13,687 bases of DNA. Origin: Lachnospiraceae bacterium. Its GTDB lineage: Bacteria; Bacillota_A; Clostridia; Lachnospirales; Lachnospiraceae. The notes beneath the pieces are model-generated. The model had not been told where the DNA came from. It did not search any database and was given only the letters and a program-made list of their open reading frames with translations. Position 1 is the first letter of the stretch. Each line of letters begins with the position of its first letter. Below, in pieces: positions 1 through 6,297 of the stretch. A program made the position numbers and the translations under genes. Location of the stretch: NCBI GenBank assembly GCA_024699595.1, contig JAILPG010000118.1, positions 1 to 13,687 on the forward strand, written 5' to 3'.

Positions 1-962
1 CCTTCCTTTAGCGGAGGATGTTCCATCATCTTCTCAAGCTCAGCGATCTTGTAGTCAAGCTGCGGAAATTTACCTGCAAAGTTGAGCGCCTTAAGGACAG
101 ACGGACCCACAGCAAAGGACATGCAGAATACAAGCACCATCCTGTCAAGCGTGATGGTTCCGCCAAGCACCATCATCGAACCGAAAGGCAGCATCAAAAG
201 TACAAGACACGGAAGAACACTTGAATATATCGCCATCCACGGCCAGCATACCTTATACCAGTCGAGTGTGAAGTCACGATAACTCCTGACCACATCACCG
301 AAGCGTTTGTAAGAATCTCCGTCCTTGTTGAAGACCTTAACCACCTCCATGCCGTTAACATACTCGATGATCGTATTGTTCATGTTCGCGGCGGATTCAT
401 AATAGGCATTCATCTTTTCCAATCCCGATTTCATCATCATGCCCATGGCAAACATTCCCACCACGAGCGGGACGAGCGATAAAAGACCAAGCCTCCAGTT
501 AAATACAAACATAATGACAATGATGATGGCAGGTATCGCGATATTTGCTATTCCTTCAGGAATTGCATGGGCGAGGAGAAGTTCAACCTGATCTATGTCA
601 TCCGTAAACACTTTTTTGATACGCCCCGTACCAAGCTCGTCTATATTTCCAAGCGGCTGCTTCTCAAGCTTTCCCTGCAGTGAGATCCTCAGATTCCTCA
701 GTGTGTTATATGCACTTATATGTGAAAATGTAAGTCCCTGTACATAGGAGACCGAGAAGATGATCTCACATATGGCAACGGCCGCAACCCTTATCAGTAT
801 AAAAGCAGCATCTGTATGCTCTCCGCGGGTAAGCGGCGAGATTATCTGATAGAGAAAAAAGTATGGCGCGATATTTGCAATGATCCCTATGGACATTAAT
901 ATCGTGGCCCACACGGTATACTTTTTGTATTCTCCTATGTATGGAGATACTCGTTTAAACAT
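1..962 (-). CDS. ABC half-transporter type A, module 1 (partial: membrane domain only)
   Basis: Reading from the ATG at 962-960 there is an open frame of about 320 codons to the left edge with no stop, so the gene runs off the window. A strong site (GGAGG, about 6 nt before the ATG) supports this start. The protein begins MFKRVSPYIGEYKKY, followed by hydrophobic segments typical of a six-helix type IV ABC exporter membrane domain. It contains the stretch DDIDQVELLLAHAIPEG, which has close counterparts in the type A subunits of modules 2 and 3 (DKIEDIEPPLAHVVPE and DEVERMERPIAHMIPE). The visible part ends just before the expected ATP-binding domain, so no Walker motifs can be seen. By analogy a type B partner should follow outside the window. 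It sits 83 nt downstream of its TetR gene, and a perfect GTTAGCC/GGCTAAC palindrome lies just upstream of the ribosome binding site. Family assignment is firm; substrate is unknown. Confidence 0.85.
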   Translation of the reverse strand, partial: MFKRVSPYIGEYKKYTVWATILMSIGIIANIAPYFFLYQIISPLTRGEHTDAAFILIRVAAVAICEIIFSVSYVQGLTFSHISAYNTLRNLRISLQGKLEKQPLGNIDELGTGRIKKVFTDDIDQVELLLAHAIPEGIANIAIPAIIIVIMFVFNWRLGLLSLVPLVVGMFAMGMMMKSGLEKMNAYYESAANMNNTIIEYVNGMEVVKVFNKDGDSYKRFGDVVRSYRDFTLDWYKVCWPWMAIYSSVLPCLVLLMLPFGSMMVLGGTITLDRMVLVFCMSFAVGPSVLKALNFAGKFPQLDYKIAELEKMMEHPPLKE

Positions 963-986
963 TTTGTTTCCTCCTTTTTTCTTTTA

Positions 987-1002
987 GTTAGCCCAGGCTA
1001 AC
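987..1002. promoter_or_regulatory. Palindromic operator GTTAGCC-CA-GGCTAAC ahead of ABC-A1
   Basis: A perfect 7-bp inverted repeat with a 2-bp centre lies between the TetR stop and the ribosome binding site of the ABC gene. The same half-site, GTTAGC, recurs before ABC-A3 (9795-9812), in the module 2 TetR promoter (6189-6220) and once before ABC-A2 (5451-5456). Size and symmetry fit a TetR-family dimer site. Which regulator binds is inference. The palindrome could also fold as a short RNA hairpin in the leader. Confidence 0.65.
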
Positions 1003-1016
1003 CTGATGTTATTTTT

Positions 1017-1038
1017 TAAGCCGTCTGATGACGGCTTA
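1017..1038. other. Perfect 9-bp stem / 4-nt loop between TetR#1 and ABC-A1
   Basis: TAAGCCGTC and GACGGCTTA flank a 4-base loop just after the TetR#1 stop codon. There is no T-run after the stem on either strand: on the minus strand an A-run follows. It is therefore not a canonical intrinsic terminator. It may be a 3'-end stabilising hairpin, a leader element of the ABC gene, or a second protein-binding palindrome. Confidence 0.5.
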
Positions 1039-1045
1039 CAGATCA

Positions 1046-1660
1046 TTATTTCAGCAAAAGTGCATCATCCCAGTGATAAAACCTGCACATCACTTTGCAA
1101 TGCTCTTCTATTTCCTTCCATGTCATCTTATGTACAAACGGTTCATAGATCGCTGTCCAGAATGATGTACATAACACATGCATTTCATCTCTTGAGATAT
1201 CCGCACTTGCCAGTCCGCGCTTTTTTGCCTCCGTGTAATACTGCATGTAGGCATCGGTCATATGAAGCGCAAATTCATGTCCGTATTTTTCATAGACAGT
1301 TCCTGCTGACTTTTCAAGAAGCAGAACAAAGTCATCTCTTATTTTCCACAAAGTCTTAAACAGATCCAGGATGAATATGTCATTCATATTCCAGGTATCA
1401 CGTACTTCTTCATCTGTCATCTTGGAAAAATCCATATCCGTTCGAACAGCCACAAAACTATCCAGTATTTCAACCGTATTCTTTACAACTGCACAGAATA
1501 GTTCTTCTTTACCTTTATATCGTTTATATACCGCTCCCGTTGTCACGCCGGCATTATCACAGATGGTCTTCAGATCGGCCTTAATGAATCCGTTTCTGGT
1601 AAACTCATCCCTCGCGCTTTGCAGTAATCTTGGATCTATACTCGTATCTCTTACGGACAT
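1046..1660 (-). CDS. TetR/AcrR-family transcriptional regulator #1 (module 1)
   Basis: A 204-residue protein with the usual TetR layout: an N-terminal three-helix DNA-binding domain with helix-turn-helix around residues 28-47 (DLKTICDNAGVTTGAVYKRY, then KGKEELF), and a helical ligand and dimerisation domain. I chose the ATG at 1660, which has GGAG 6 nt upstream, over a TTG four codons earlier that has no ribosome binding site. The C-terminal part shares the pattern KSAGTVYEKYGHE and a later FWTAIYEPFVH with the regulators of modules 2 and 3, so the three are paralogues, although this one is the most divergent in the DNA-binding helix. It lies directly upstream of an ABC half-transporter in the same orientation and is the natural candidate to control it. 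Its own promoter carries three TATCGATA-type boxes, which suggests autoregulation. The ligand is unknown. Confidence 0.9.
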   Translation of the reverse strand: MSVRDTSIDPRLLQSARDEFTRNGFIKADLKTICDNAGVTTGAVYKRYKGKEELFCAVVKNTVEILDSFVAVRTDMDFSKMTDEEVRDTWNMNDIFILDLFKTLWKIRDDFVLLLEKSAGTVYEKYGHEFALHMTDAYMQYYTEAKKRGLASADISRDEMHVLCTSFWTAIYEPFVHKMTWKEIEEHCKVMCRFYHWDDALLLK

Positions 1661-1674
1661 CCTCTTCTCCAAAC

Positions 1675-1728
1675 AAAAACATTATCGATAATCAGATTTC
1701 CGATAATCCTTTTATCGATAATGTTTTT
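1675..1728. promoter_or_regulatory. Triple TATCGATA-type operator array, 15-bp spacing
   Basis: Two arms, AAAAACATTATCGATAA (1675-1691) and TTATCGATAATGTTTTT (1712-1728), form a perfect 17-bp inverted repeat, and each contains the palindrome TTATCGATAA. A third, degenerate copy (CCGATAATC, 1700-1708) lies between them. The CG centres fall at 1686/1687, 1701/1702 and 1716/1717, exactly 15 bp apart. The array begins at the -10 box of the TetR#1 promoter and ends 10 nt before the GGAG ribosome binding site, where a repressor would block transcription of the TetR gene. In RNA the outer arms could also pair. Confidence 0.7.
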
Positions 1729-1752
1729 ATCATATTTATTTATATGTGTCAA
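1724..1752 (-). promoter_or_regulatory. Promoter of TetR#1 (TTGACA-N17-TAAAAA, extended -10)
   Basis: The -35 box TTGACA lies at 1747-1752 and the -10 box TAAAAA at 1724-1729, separated by exactly 17 bp. The sequence TGA just before the -10 box gives the TGn extension. It points at the TetR#1 gene, and the repeated boxes start at the -10 region. Confidence 0.7.
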
Positions 1753-1784
1753 TATTTATATAGATTATTCTTTACAGGGTTTTA

Positions 1785-1819
1785 TTTTTCCAAAGACCGC
1801 TGCATGCAGGCTGGAAAAA
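1785..1819. other. A/T stem hairpin downstream of ABC-B2
   Basis: TTTTTCCA (1785-1792) and TGGAAAAA (1812-1819) can pair around an inner palindrome CTGCATGCAG (1800-1809), 7 nt past the ABC-B2 stop. No T-run follows the stem on either strand, so calling it the module 2 terminator is uncertain. Confidence 0.35.
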
Positions 1820-1825
1820 ACTGTA

Positions 1826-3592
1826 TCACGCGATCTGCCAGTTTTCCGCCTGTTTCCGGATGTTCACAAAACCTGCGTATTTTCCGCCAAGCTTCACCAG
1901 TTCATCATGTCTTCCTTTTTCAACGATCCGCCCGTCATCAACCACAAGGATCTGATCAGCCGCTTCGATCGTTGCCAGTCTGTGCGCAATGATGATCACG
2001 GTCTTTCCCTTCGACAGCTCGGTCAGTGCTCCCTGTATCAAATGCTCATTCTCCGGATCGATACTTGCCGTAGACTCGTCAAGTATAATAATGGGTGAGT
2101 CCTTAAGGAGCGCTCTGGCTATAGAGATACGCTGCTTCTGCCCGCCGGACAGGGTTCCTCCGCCCTCACCGATCACGGTATCATAACCGTCCGGAAGTTC
2201 CATGATAAAATCATGACAGCGTGCTTTCTTTGCCGCATCTATCATTTCCTCATCCGTTACATTATCACGTCCGAAGCAGATATTTGCCCGGATCGTATCA
2301 TTGAACAGATAGACATTCTGGAACACCATCGATATATTGGATAACAGGCTGTCCAGGTTGTATTTCTTTACATCCACTCCGCCAAGGGTGATCTGTCCCT
2401 TCGATACATCGTAGAATCTGGCGATCAGGTTGCAGATGGTTGTCTTACCGCTTCCGGAAGGACCGACGATCGCTGTGGTCGATCCCTGCGGGATATCAAA
2501 AGAAACATCTTTCAGCACTTTTCTGTTTTCCGTTGTATACGCATCCGAATAAGAAAACTCTACATTACGAAACGCGATATTATAATCCTGCGGTCTGATA
2601 TCCTCTCCCTGTGCATCTAACAGATGATCTTCAGAGAACATCTCCATCTTATCAAAAGCATTATTGATCACCGATAATACATGCGCGCTGTCTGCGATCG
2701 GCTCCACGGAATTAAAGACTGACATGGACAGAAACGCAACGATCAGTACCATAAACAATTCAAGTTTTCCTGCCATCGCGGCATACATCACCGAAATGAT
2801 CATCCATACACTTGCAGCTTTCAAAGCAAAGATATGAAGACAGTTATATGGAATGAACCCCCACTCTATCTTTAGTGCGATCTTCTTTGCACTTGCACAG
2901 GCCTCCGTAAAATCCCTCACCGATGCGCCTTCCATACCGAAGGACTTCACCACCGGCAGACCTCTGGTGTATTCCAGTGCCGATCTTGTCAGTTTTTCAT
3001 TTTCAGCATTCAGCACTTTTGTATTATCTTTACTGTGTTTGGATATCATCAGTAAAAATACGAACGAGACCAGTACGCCGGCCAACGCGATCAGCGCGCA
3101 TTCCGGCACCACGATCCCCAGAAAGATAAGAATACACAAAAAATTCAGATATCCCCCGATAAAACCGTCTAACATACGGGTCCCCATATTTTCAAGAGTT
3201 GCAAGGCCAGTGGTGATCGCATTTAAGATCGCTCCGGTATCGTTTGTCTGAAAATACCCAAGAGATACACGTTTCAGTGCTTCGCCGATCTTTAAGCGGT
3301 CTCTTGCCACCAGTTCATAGCCGATCTTTTCATGACAGCGCGCTTTCAGATAGTCAAACAAAAATCTTGCCAATACCATCAATGCAATGATCAGAAAGCT
3401 CTTTCCTGCCGATGAAGCATCCGGAGCATTTCCTTTGCGGATCTCTCCGATGATCCCGCCGATCACATATCCCGCGTATCCCACCGGAGCCGCAATGGCC
3501 CAGGATGACAGAAACGAAAACAGGAATCCCAAAAACAGACTTCCTTTAAAATCCCCGCACCAGTCTATGATCCTTTTTACTGTTTTAAACAT
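1826..3592 (-). CDS. ABC half-transporter type B, module 2 (TMD-NBD fusion)
   Basis: A 588-residue protein with an N-terminal membrane domain (about residues 15-315) and a C-terminal ATPase. Walker A GPSGSGKTT is at 377-385, the Q-loop glutamine at 425 in VFQNVYLF, signature LSGGQKQR at 481-488, Walker B ending in ILDES with catalytic Glu506, and switch histidine 537 in IIAHRL. All ATPase residues are intact. A longer frame opens at 3652, but the ATG at 3592 has AGGAGG at good spacing and lies 2 nt after the stop of the upstream gene, so the longer start is rejected. The FQNVYLF Q-loop is shared with the type B subunit of module 3 and not with the A subunits, which have TQDNFLF or SQDNWLF. 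It should therefore pair with the product of the adjacent upstream gene. Substrate and direction are unknown. Confidence 0.92.
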   Translation of the reverse strand: MFKTVKRIIDWCGDFKGSLFLGFLFSFLSSWAIAAPVGYAGYVIGGIIGEIRKGNAPDASSAGKSFLIIALMVLARFLFDYLKARCHEKIGYELVARDRLKIGEALKRVSLGYFQTNDTGAILNAITTGLATLENMGTRMLDGFIGGYLNFLCILIFLGIVVPECALIALAGVLVSFVFLLMISKHSKDNTKVLNAENEKLTRSALEYTRGLPVVKSFGMEGASVRDFTEACASAKKIALKIEWGFIPYNCLHIFALKAASVWMIISVMYAAMAGKLELFMVLIVAFLSMSVFNSVEPIADSAHVLSVINNAFDKMEMFSEDHLLDAQGEDIRPQDYNIAFRNVEFSYSDAYTTENRKVLKDVSFDIPQGSTTAIVGPSGSGKTTICNLIARFYDVSKGQITLGGVDVKKYNLDSLLSNISMVFQNVYLFNDTIRANICFGRDNVTDEEMIDAAKKARCHDFIMELPDGYDTVIGEGGGTLSGGQKQRISIARALLKDSPIIILDESTASIDPENEHLIQGALTELSKGKTVIIIAHRLATIEAADQILVVDDGRIVEKGRHDELVKLGGKYAGFVNIRKQAENWQIA

Positions 3593-3594
3593 TT

Positions 3595-5373
3595 TTATGC
3601 CTCCTTTGCACTTCCGGCAGCCCAGTTTTTCGCTCCGATATGTGCCTGCCACATTCTCTGATATAATTCCGATCTTTCCATCAATTCTTCCTGTGTTCCC
3701 ACAGCCTCGATCCGGCCATCATTTAATACCACTATCTGATCAGCCTTTCTTATCGTTGACAGACGGTGTGCTATCACTAACAGAGTCTTGCCCTTTGTCA
3801 GGTTTGCAATGGACTCCTGTAGTTTTGTCTCATTCTCCGGATCTGTAAATGCCGTTGCTTCATCCAGAATGACTATCGGTGCATTCTTAAGCATTATCCT
3901 TGCGATGGCTATCCTCTGACGTTCACCGCCTGAAAGGCGCTTTCCTGCTTCGCCCGCAGATGTGTTGTACCCATCCGGGAGTTTTCTTATGAACTCATCA
4001 CAGCAGGCTGCTTTTGCCGCCGCGATCACTTCCTCATCCGAAGCCTTCGGATTACCAAGGCGGATATTTTCCATCAGCGATCTGGAGAAAAGGAAATTAT
4101 CCTGTGTTACAAAACTGACGATATCTGCAAGTGTGGTCACTTTCAGATCCCTGATATCAATACCACCGATCCGGATACTTCCGCTACTTGCATCCCAGAA
4201 TCTTGCGATCAGTTTTGCCACCGTCGATTTACCGCCGCCGCTTGGCCCTACCAGTGCTGTAAAGCTCCCCTCCTTCATCGTCAAGTCGATCCCGTGAAGC
4301 ACTTCACCTTCTTCCTCGTCATAAGTAAAATGCACGTCCTTAAGTTCGATGGAAAAATGCTCCGGCCTCTTCTCACTCTCAGGTTCCGGCAGGCTCTTTA
4401 TATTTAAAAGTTTCTGTATTTCCAGCACAGTATACTGCATCTGTCTTAAGCCGTTTGAAAAGATCTCGATCTTTGCCATACTGATGACCATTGACATTGC
4501 GAGCATGACCGAAAGTGCCATTTCAGACACTGTCATACTTCCGTTTCCTACAAGCAGGATGCTCACAGGTATCACCCCGAGCAAAGTTGCCGGCATAAAA
4601 GCAAATGCAAGCTTCATGGTCACCCAGGTGGATTCCAGCCAGTCGATGACAAAGTCCCTGTAATCCCGGATAGAACCGGCGAATTTTTCATAACTTACAC
4701 CGGTTTTACCAAACGCTTTGATGACCTCGATACCTTCCACATATTCGACTATCACGCTGCTCATATGTGCATTGGCTTCCTGGTATCTGGTCATATTCCT
4801 GCCGCTGATCTTGAAGGTCAGCATCATAAAGATGAGGCCTAACGGCAATGCTAAGAGTGCTGCCAGAGCAACACGTATATCCACCATCGCAAGTGCAGCA
4901 AAGCACACGATCGGAAGCAGGATATGTCCGGCGCCTTCCGGGACCACGTGCGCAAGAGGCGGTTCGATATCCTCGATCTTATCGACGATCACGCCTTTGA
5001 TCTCTCCTATCGAGTGCGCATACACTTCACCAAGCGGTGCTTTCAGGAAGGTATCCGCTACCTTAAGGCGCAATCCTTCAAGCACATTAAACGCAACATA
5101 GTGTGAAATGCCCGTCGATATACCAAAGCACACGACCTTCACAAAATAAGCACCAAGAGCGATCAGGCTTAAGTGCAGCACAAAATCCTTTTCGAGGCTT
5201 CCGAAAATATACCGGTCCAGGATCCTGTAGACACAATAATAAGGTATGATACCCGACAGCAGACTGATCATCGAGAAAAACACGGATGCTCCCAGTCTTC
5301 CGCCGCTGCCCCCGGCATAGGACAGTAACGTCCCAAACCACTTCTTTTCTTCTTTTGACATTTCTTCGTTCAT
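3595..5373 (-). CDS. ABC half-transporter type A, module 2 (TMD-NBD fusion)
   Basis: A 592-residue protein with a short charged N-terminus, a six-helix membrane domain (about 25-320) and a C-terminal ATPase. Walker A GPSGGGKST is at 376-384, Q424 in VTQDNFLF, signature LSGGERQR at 480-487, Walker B ILDEA with Glu505, and His536 in VIAHRLST. The D-loop region reads AFTDPE in place of the commoner SALD. The segment DKIEDIEPPLAHVVPE (131-146) is a type A hallmark shared with modules 1 and 3; to my knowledge it resembles the membrane domains of YbtPQ/IrtAB-like pairs, which is suggestive only. The ATG at 5373 has AAAGGA about 11 nt upstream, so the ribosome binding site is weaker than for its partner. 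The gene is 2 nt from the next (type B) subunit, which indicates a heterodimer. It follows TetR#2 after a 186-bp leader containing a GTTAGC box and a strong hairpin. Confidence 0.92.
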   Translation of the reverse strand: MNEEMSKEEKKWFGTLLSYAGGSGGRLGASVFFSMISLLSGIIPYYCVYRILDRYIFGSLEKDFVLHLSLIALGAYFVKVVCFGISTGISHYVAFNVLEGLRLKVADTFLKAPLGEVYAHSIGEIKGVIVDKIEDIEPPLAHVVPEGAGHILLPIVCFAALAMVDIRVALAALLALPLGLIFMMLTFKISGRNMTRYQEANAHMSSVIVEYVEGIEVIKAFGKTGVSYEKFAGSIRDYRDFVIDWLESTWVTMKLAFAFMPATLLGVIPVSILLVGNGSMTVSEMALSVMLAMSMVISMAKIEIFSNGLRQMQYTVLEIQKLLNIKSLPEPESEKRPEHFSIELKDVHFTYDEEEGEVLHGIDLTMKEGSFTALVGPSGGGKSTVAKLIARFWDASSGSIRIGGIDIRDLKVTTLADIVSFVTQDNFLFSRSLMENIRLGNPKASDEEVIAAAKAACCDEFIRKLPDGYNTSAGEAGKRLSGGERQRIAIARIMLKNAPIVILDEATAFTDPENETKLQESIANLTKGKTLLVIAHRLSTIRKADQIVVLNDGRIEAVGTQEELMERSELYQRMWQAHIGAKNWAAGSAKEA

Positions 5374-5429
5374 TATGTGTTTTTTCCTTTCATGAAAGTC
5401 TTTAAAAGCTCTGTTTCGCTTCCGGCTTA

Positions 5430-5460
5430 CGTTAACGCTTCACGGTTTTTGTTAGCTTAC
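5430..5460. promoter_or_regulatory. GTTAGC-like half-sites ahead of ABC-A2
   Basis: This stretch has the 8-bp palindrome CGTTAACG (5430-5437) and a GTTAGC box (5451-5456), with their GTTA motifs 20 bp apart. The GTTAGC box matches the half-site of the operators at 987-1002 and 9795-9812, but here no perfect inverted pair is formed. It is a weak candidate for a regulator site in the module 2 ABC leader. Confidence 0.35.
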
Positions 5461-5472
5461 CTCTTAAACAGG

Positions 5473-5520
5473 CTCACCGCCCGATCCCATAAAGGAAACG
5501 GACGGTGAGTTTATTTTTTT
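5473..5520 (+). terminator. Strong hairpin plus T-run, oriented on the plus strand
   Basis: CTCACCG (5473-5479) pairs with CGGTGAG (5503-5509), with further pairs inside (CCG with CGG and CC with GG, interrupted by mismatches). On the plus strand a long T-rich run follows (5510-5520). This is an intrinsic-terminator layout, yet the flanking genes all run on the minus strand. It would stop antisense transcription coming out of ABC-A2 before it enters TetR#2. Read on the minus strand it has an A-run before and no T-run after, so it cannot terminate TetR#2 by the standard mechanism. Confidence 0.55.
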
Positions 5521-5535
5521 ATATGCAGTTTTCAA
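5508..5535 (-). promoter_or_regulatory. Possible promoter for the module 2 ABC pair (TTGAAA-N16-TAAACT)
   Basis: TTGAAA at 5530-5535 and TAAACT at 5508-5513 are 16 bp apart and point at ABC-A2. The -10 box overlaps the base of the hairpin at 5473-5509. The match is only moderate and the region is A/T-rich, so this is a weak call. Confidence 0.25.
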
Positions 5536-5559
5536 GTCTTCCTTAAGCTAAACTTATCT

Positions 5560-6168
5560 CTATATCCCCATTAACTGCTTCCACCCCGGCAAAAAGAATT
5601 TCTCAAGCGTACTGAGTGCATCACTTGCCTCCCTGCAGGAGTAATTGTGAACTACCGGTTCAAACAGGGCTGTAATATAAGCAGTCAGCAGAAGGTGGAG
5701 CTGTGTCGGCGGGATCTTTGGTACTTTGTATCCGGTTTCCTCCAATTCTCCCAAAAACGCCTGCAGCTTTTCCTGTGCCGCCTCGGTCATATCATGCAGG
5801 AAGTTTTCATACCTGCTTCCTTTTGATTTTGCTACCAGCAGATGATAGTCTTCCATATTCGGATAGACCAGTTCCCGCATCATATCGATATTGGAATCCT
5901 GCCAGACAAGCTTCCCGTGCTCCTTCACCGGCTCTTCATAGCGCATCACATGCGCCTTTGCCCAGTTATTCAGGTTTTCCACCGCCGGAGACACCAGCTG
6001 GTCAAAAAGATCCTCCTTATCCTTACAATGCCGGTAGATCCCTGCGGCTGTCATCTGACACCGGTCACCGATACTGCGCATCGATGCCTTTTCATAACCC
6101 ATCTCCAGAAACTCCGCTCTTGCTGCTGCCATGATCTTTATATGACTGAATGATTTATCTCTCGGCAA
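5560..6168 (-). CDS. TetR/AcrR-family transcriptional regulator #2 (module 2)
   Basis: A 202-residue TetR-type repressor with helix-turn-helix about residues 29-48 (SMRSIGDRCQMTAAGIYRHC, then KDKEDLF) and a C-terminal helical sensor domain. The start codon is TTG at 6168, with AGGAGG 7 nt upstream. An ATG lying only 2 nt after the same AGGAGG is in another frame and too close. The first 55 residues align without a gap to TetR#3, and the sensor domain repeats its pattern (KSKGSRYENFLHD here, RSQGTKYETFLHD there; LTAYITALFEPVVH here, VTANVNAVFQTVEH there), so the two are close paralogues. The gene stands before the module 2 ABC pair. Its promoter carries three GCTAAC boxes on a 13-bp period, the same box found as a palindrome before the ABC genes of modules 1 and 3. 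This makes it the best candidate for a shared regulator, by inference. Confidence 0.92.
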   Translation of the reverse strand: MPRDKSFSHIKIMAAARAEFLEMGYEKASMRSIGDRCQMTAAGIYRHCKDKEDLFDQLVSPAVENLNNWAKAHVMRYEEPVKEHGKLVWQDSNIDMMRELVYPNMEDYHLLVAKSKGSRYENFLHDMTEAAQEKLQAFLGELEETGYKVPKIPPTQLHLLLTAYITALFEPVVHNYSCREASDALSTLEKFFLPGWKQLMGI

Positions 6169-6188
6169 TACATTGCCTCCTTTTGTTG

Positions 6189-6220
6189 GCTAACACTTTA
6201 TGCTAACACCGTTTGCTAAC
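6189..6220. promoter_or_regulatory. Three GCTAAC boxes on an exact 13-bp period
   Basis: GCTAAC occurs at 6189-6194, 6202-6207 and 6215-6220, starting every 13 bp; the first two units also share the next two bases (AC). The array begins near the predicted start of TetR#2 transcription and runs to within a few bases of the ribosome binding site. These are direct repeats, unlike the inverted pairs before ABC-A1 and ABC-A3. Autoregulatory binding is inferred. Confidence 0.65.
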
Positions 6221-6226
6221 GCATAT

Positions 6227-6255
6227 AAACTATCACTTTTTCTTTCTGCTGTCAA
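6227..6255 (-). promoter_or_regulatory. Promoter of TetR#2 (TTGACA-N17-TAGTTT, extended -10)
   Basis: A consensus -35 TTGACA at 6250-6255 is followed after 17 bp by TAGTTT at 6227-6232, preceded by TGA (the TGn extension). The predicted start of transcription, about 7 nt further, falls on the first GCTAAC box. Confidence 0.7.
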
Positions 6256-6297
6256 GCATGATCTTAAAAACAGCCGAAACGGGAATGACTTTTGGGT

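Noticed and set aside
18..282. Small plus-strand frames at the left edge
   Set aside because: They lie antisense to the membrane domain of ABC-A1, are basic and low in complexity, and have no supported start.
1006..1359. Plus-strand open frames opposite TetR#1
   Set aside because: They mirror a well-supported minus-strand gene, show serine- and histidine-rich shadow composition and have no recognisable domain. The same applies to the other plus-strand frames over the ABC and TetR genes.
1675..1728. CRISPR or mobile-element end repeats
   Set aside because: The repeats here and at 6189-6220 are short, promoter-linked and not separated by spacers, and no transposase or Cas gene is present.
3593..3652. 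Upstream extension of ABC-B2 starting at 3652
   Set aside because: It overlaps the end of ABC-A2 by 58 nt and encodes a cysteine- and lysine-rich segment with no family likeness; the ATG at 3592 has a proper ribosome binding site.
6256..6297. Terminator at the end of module 3
   Set aside because: Only a 3-bp stem (CCG-TTT-CGG) before TTTTT is visible on the minus strand, too weak to call.
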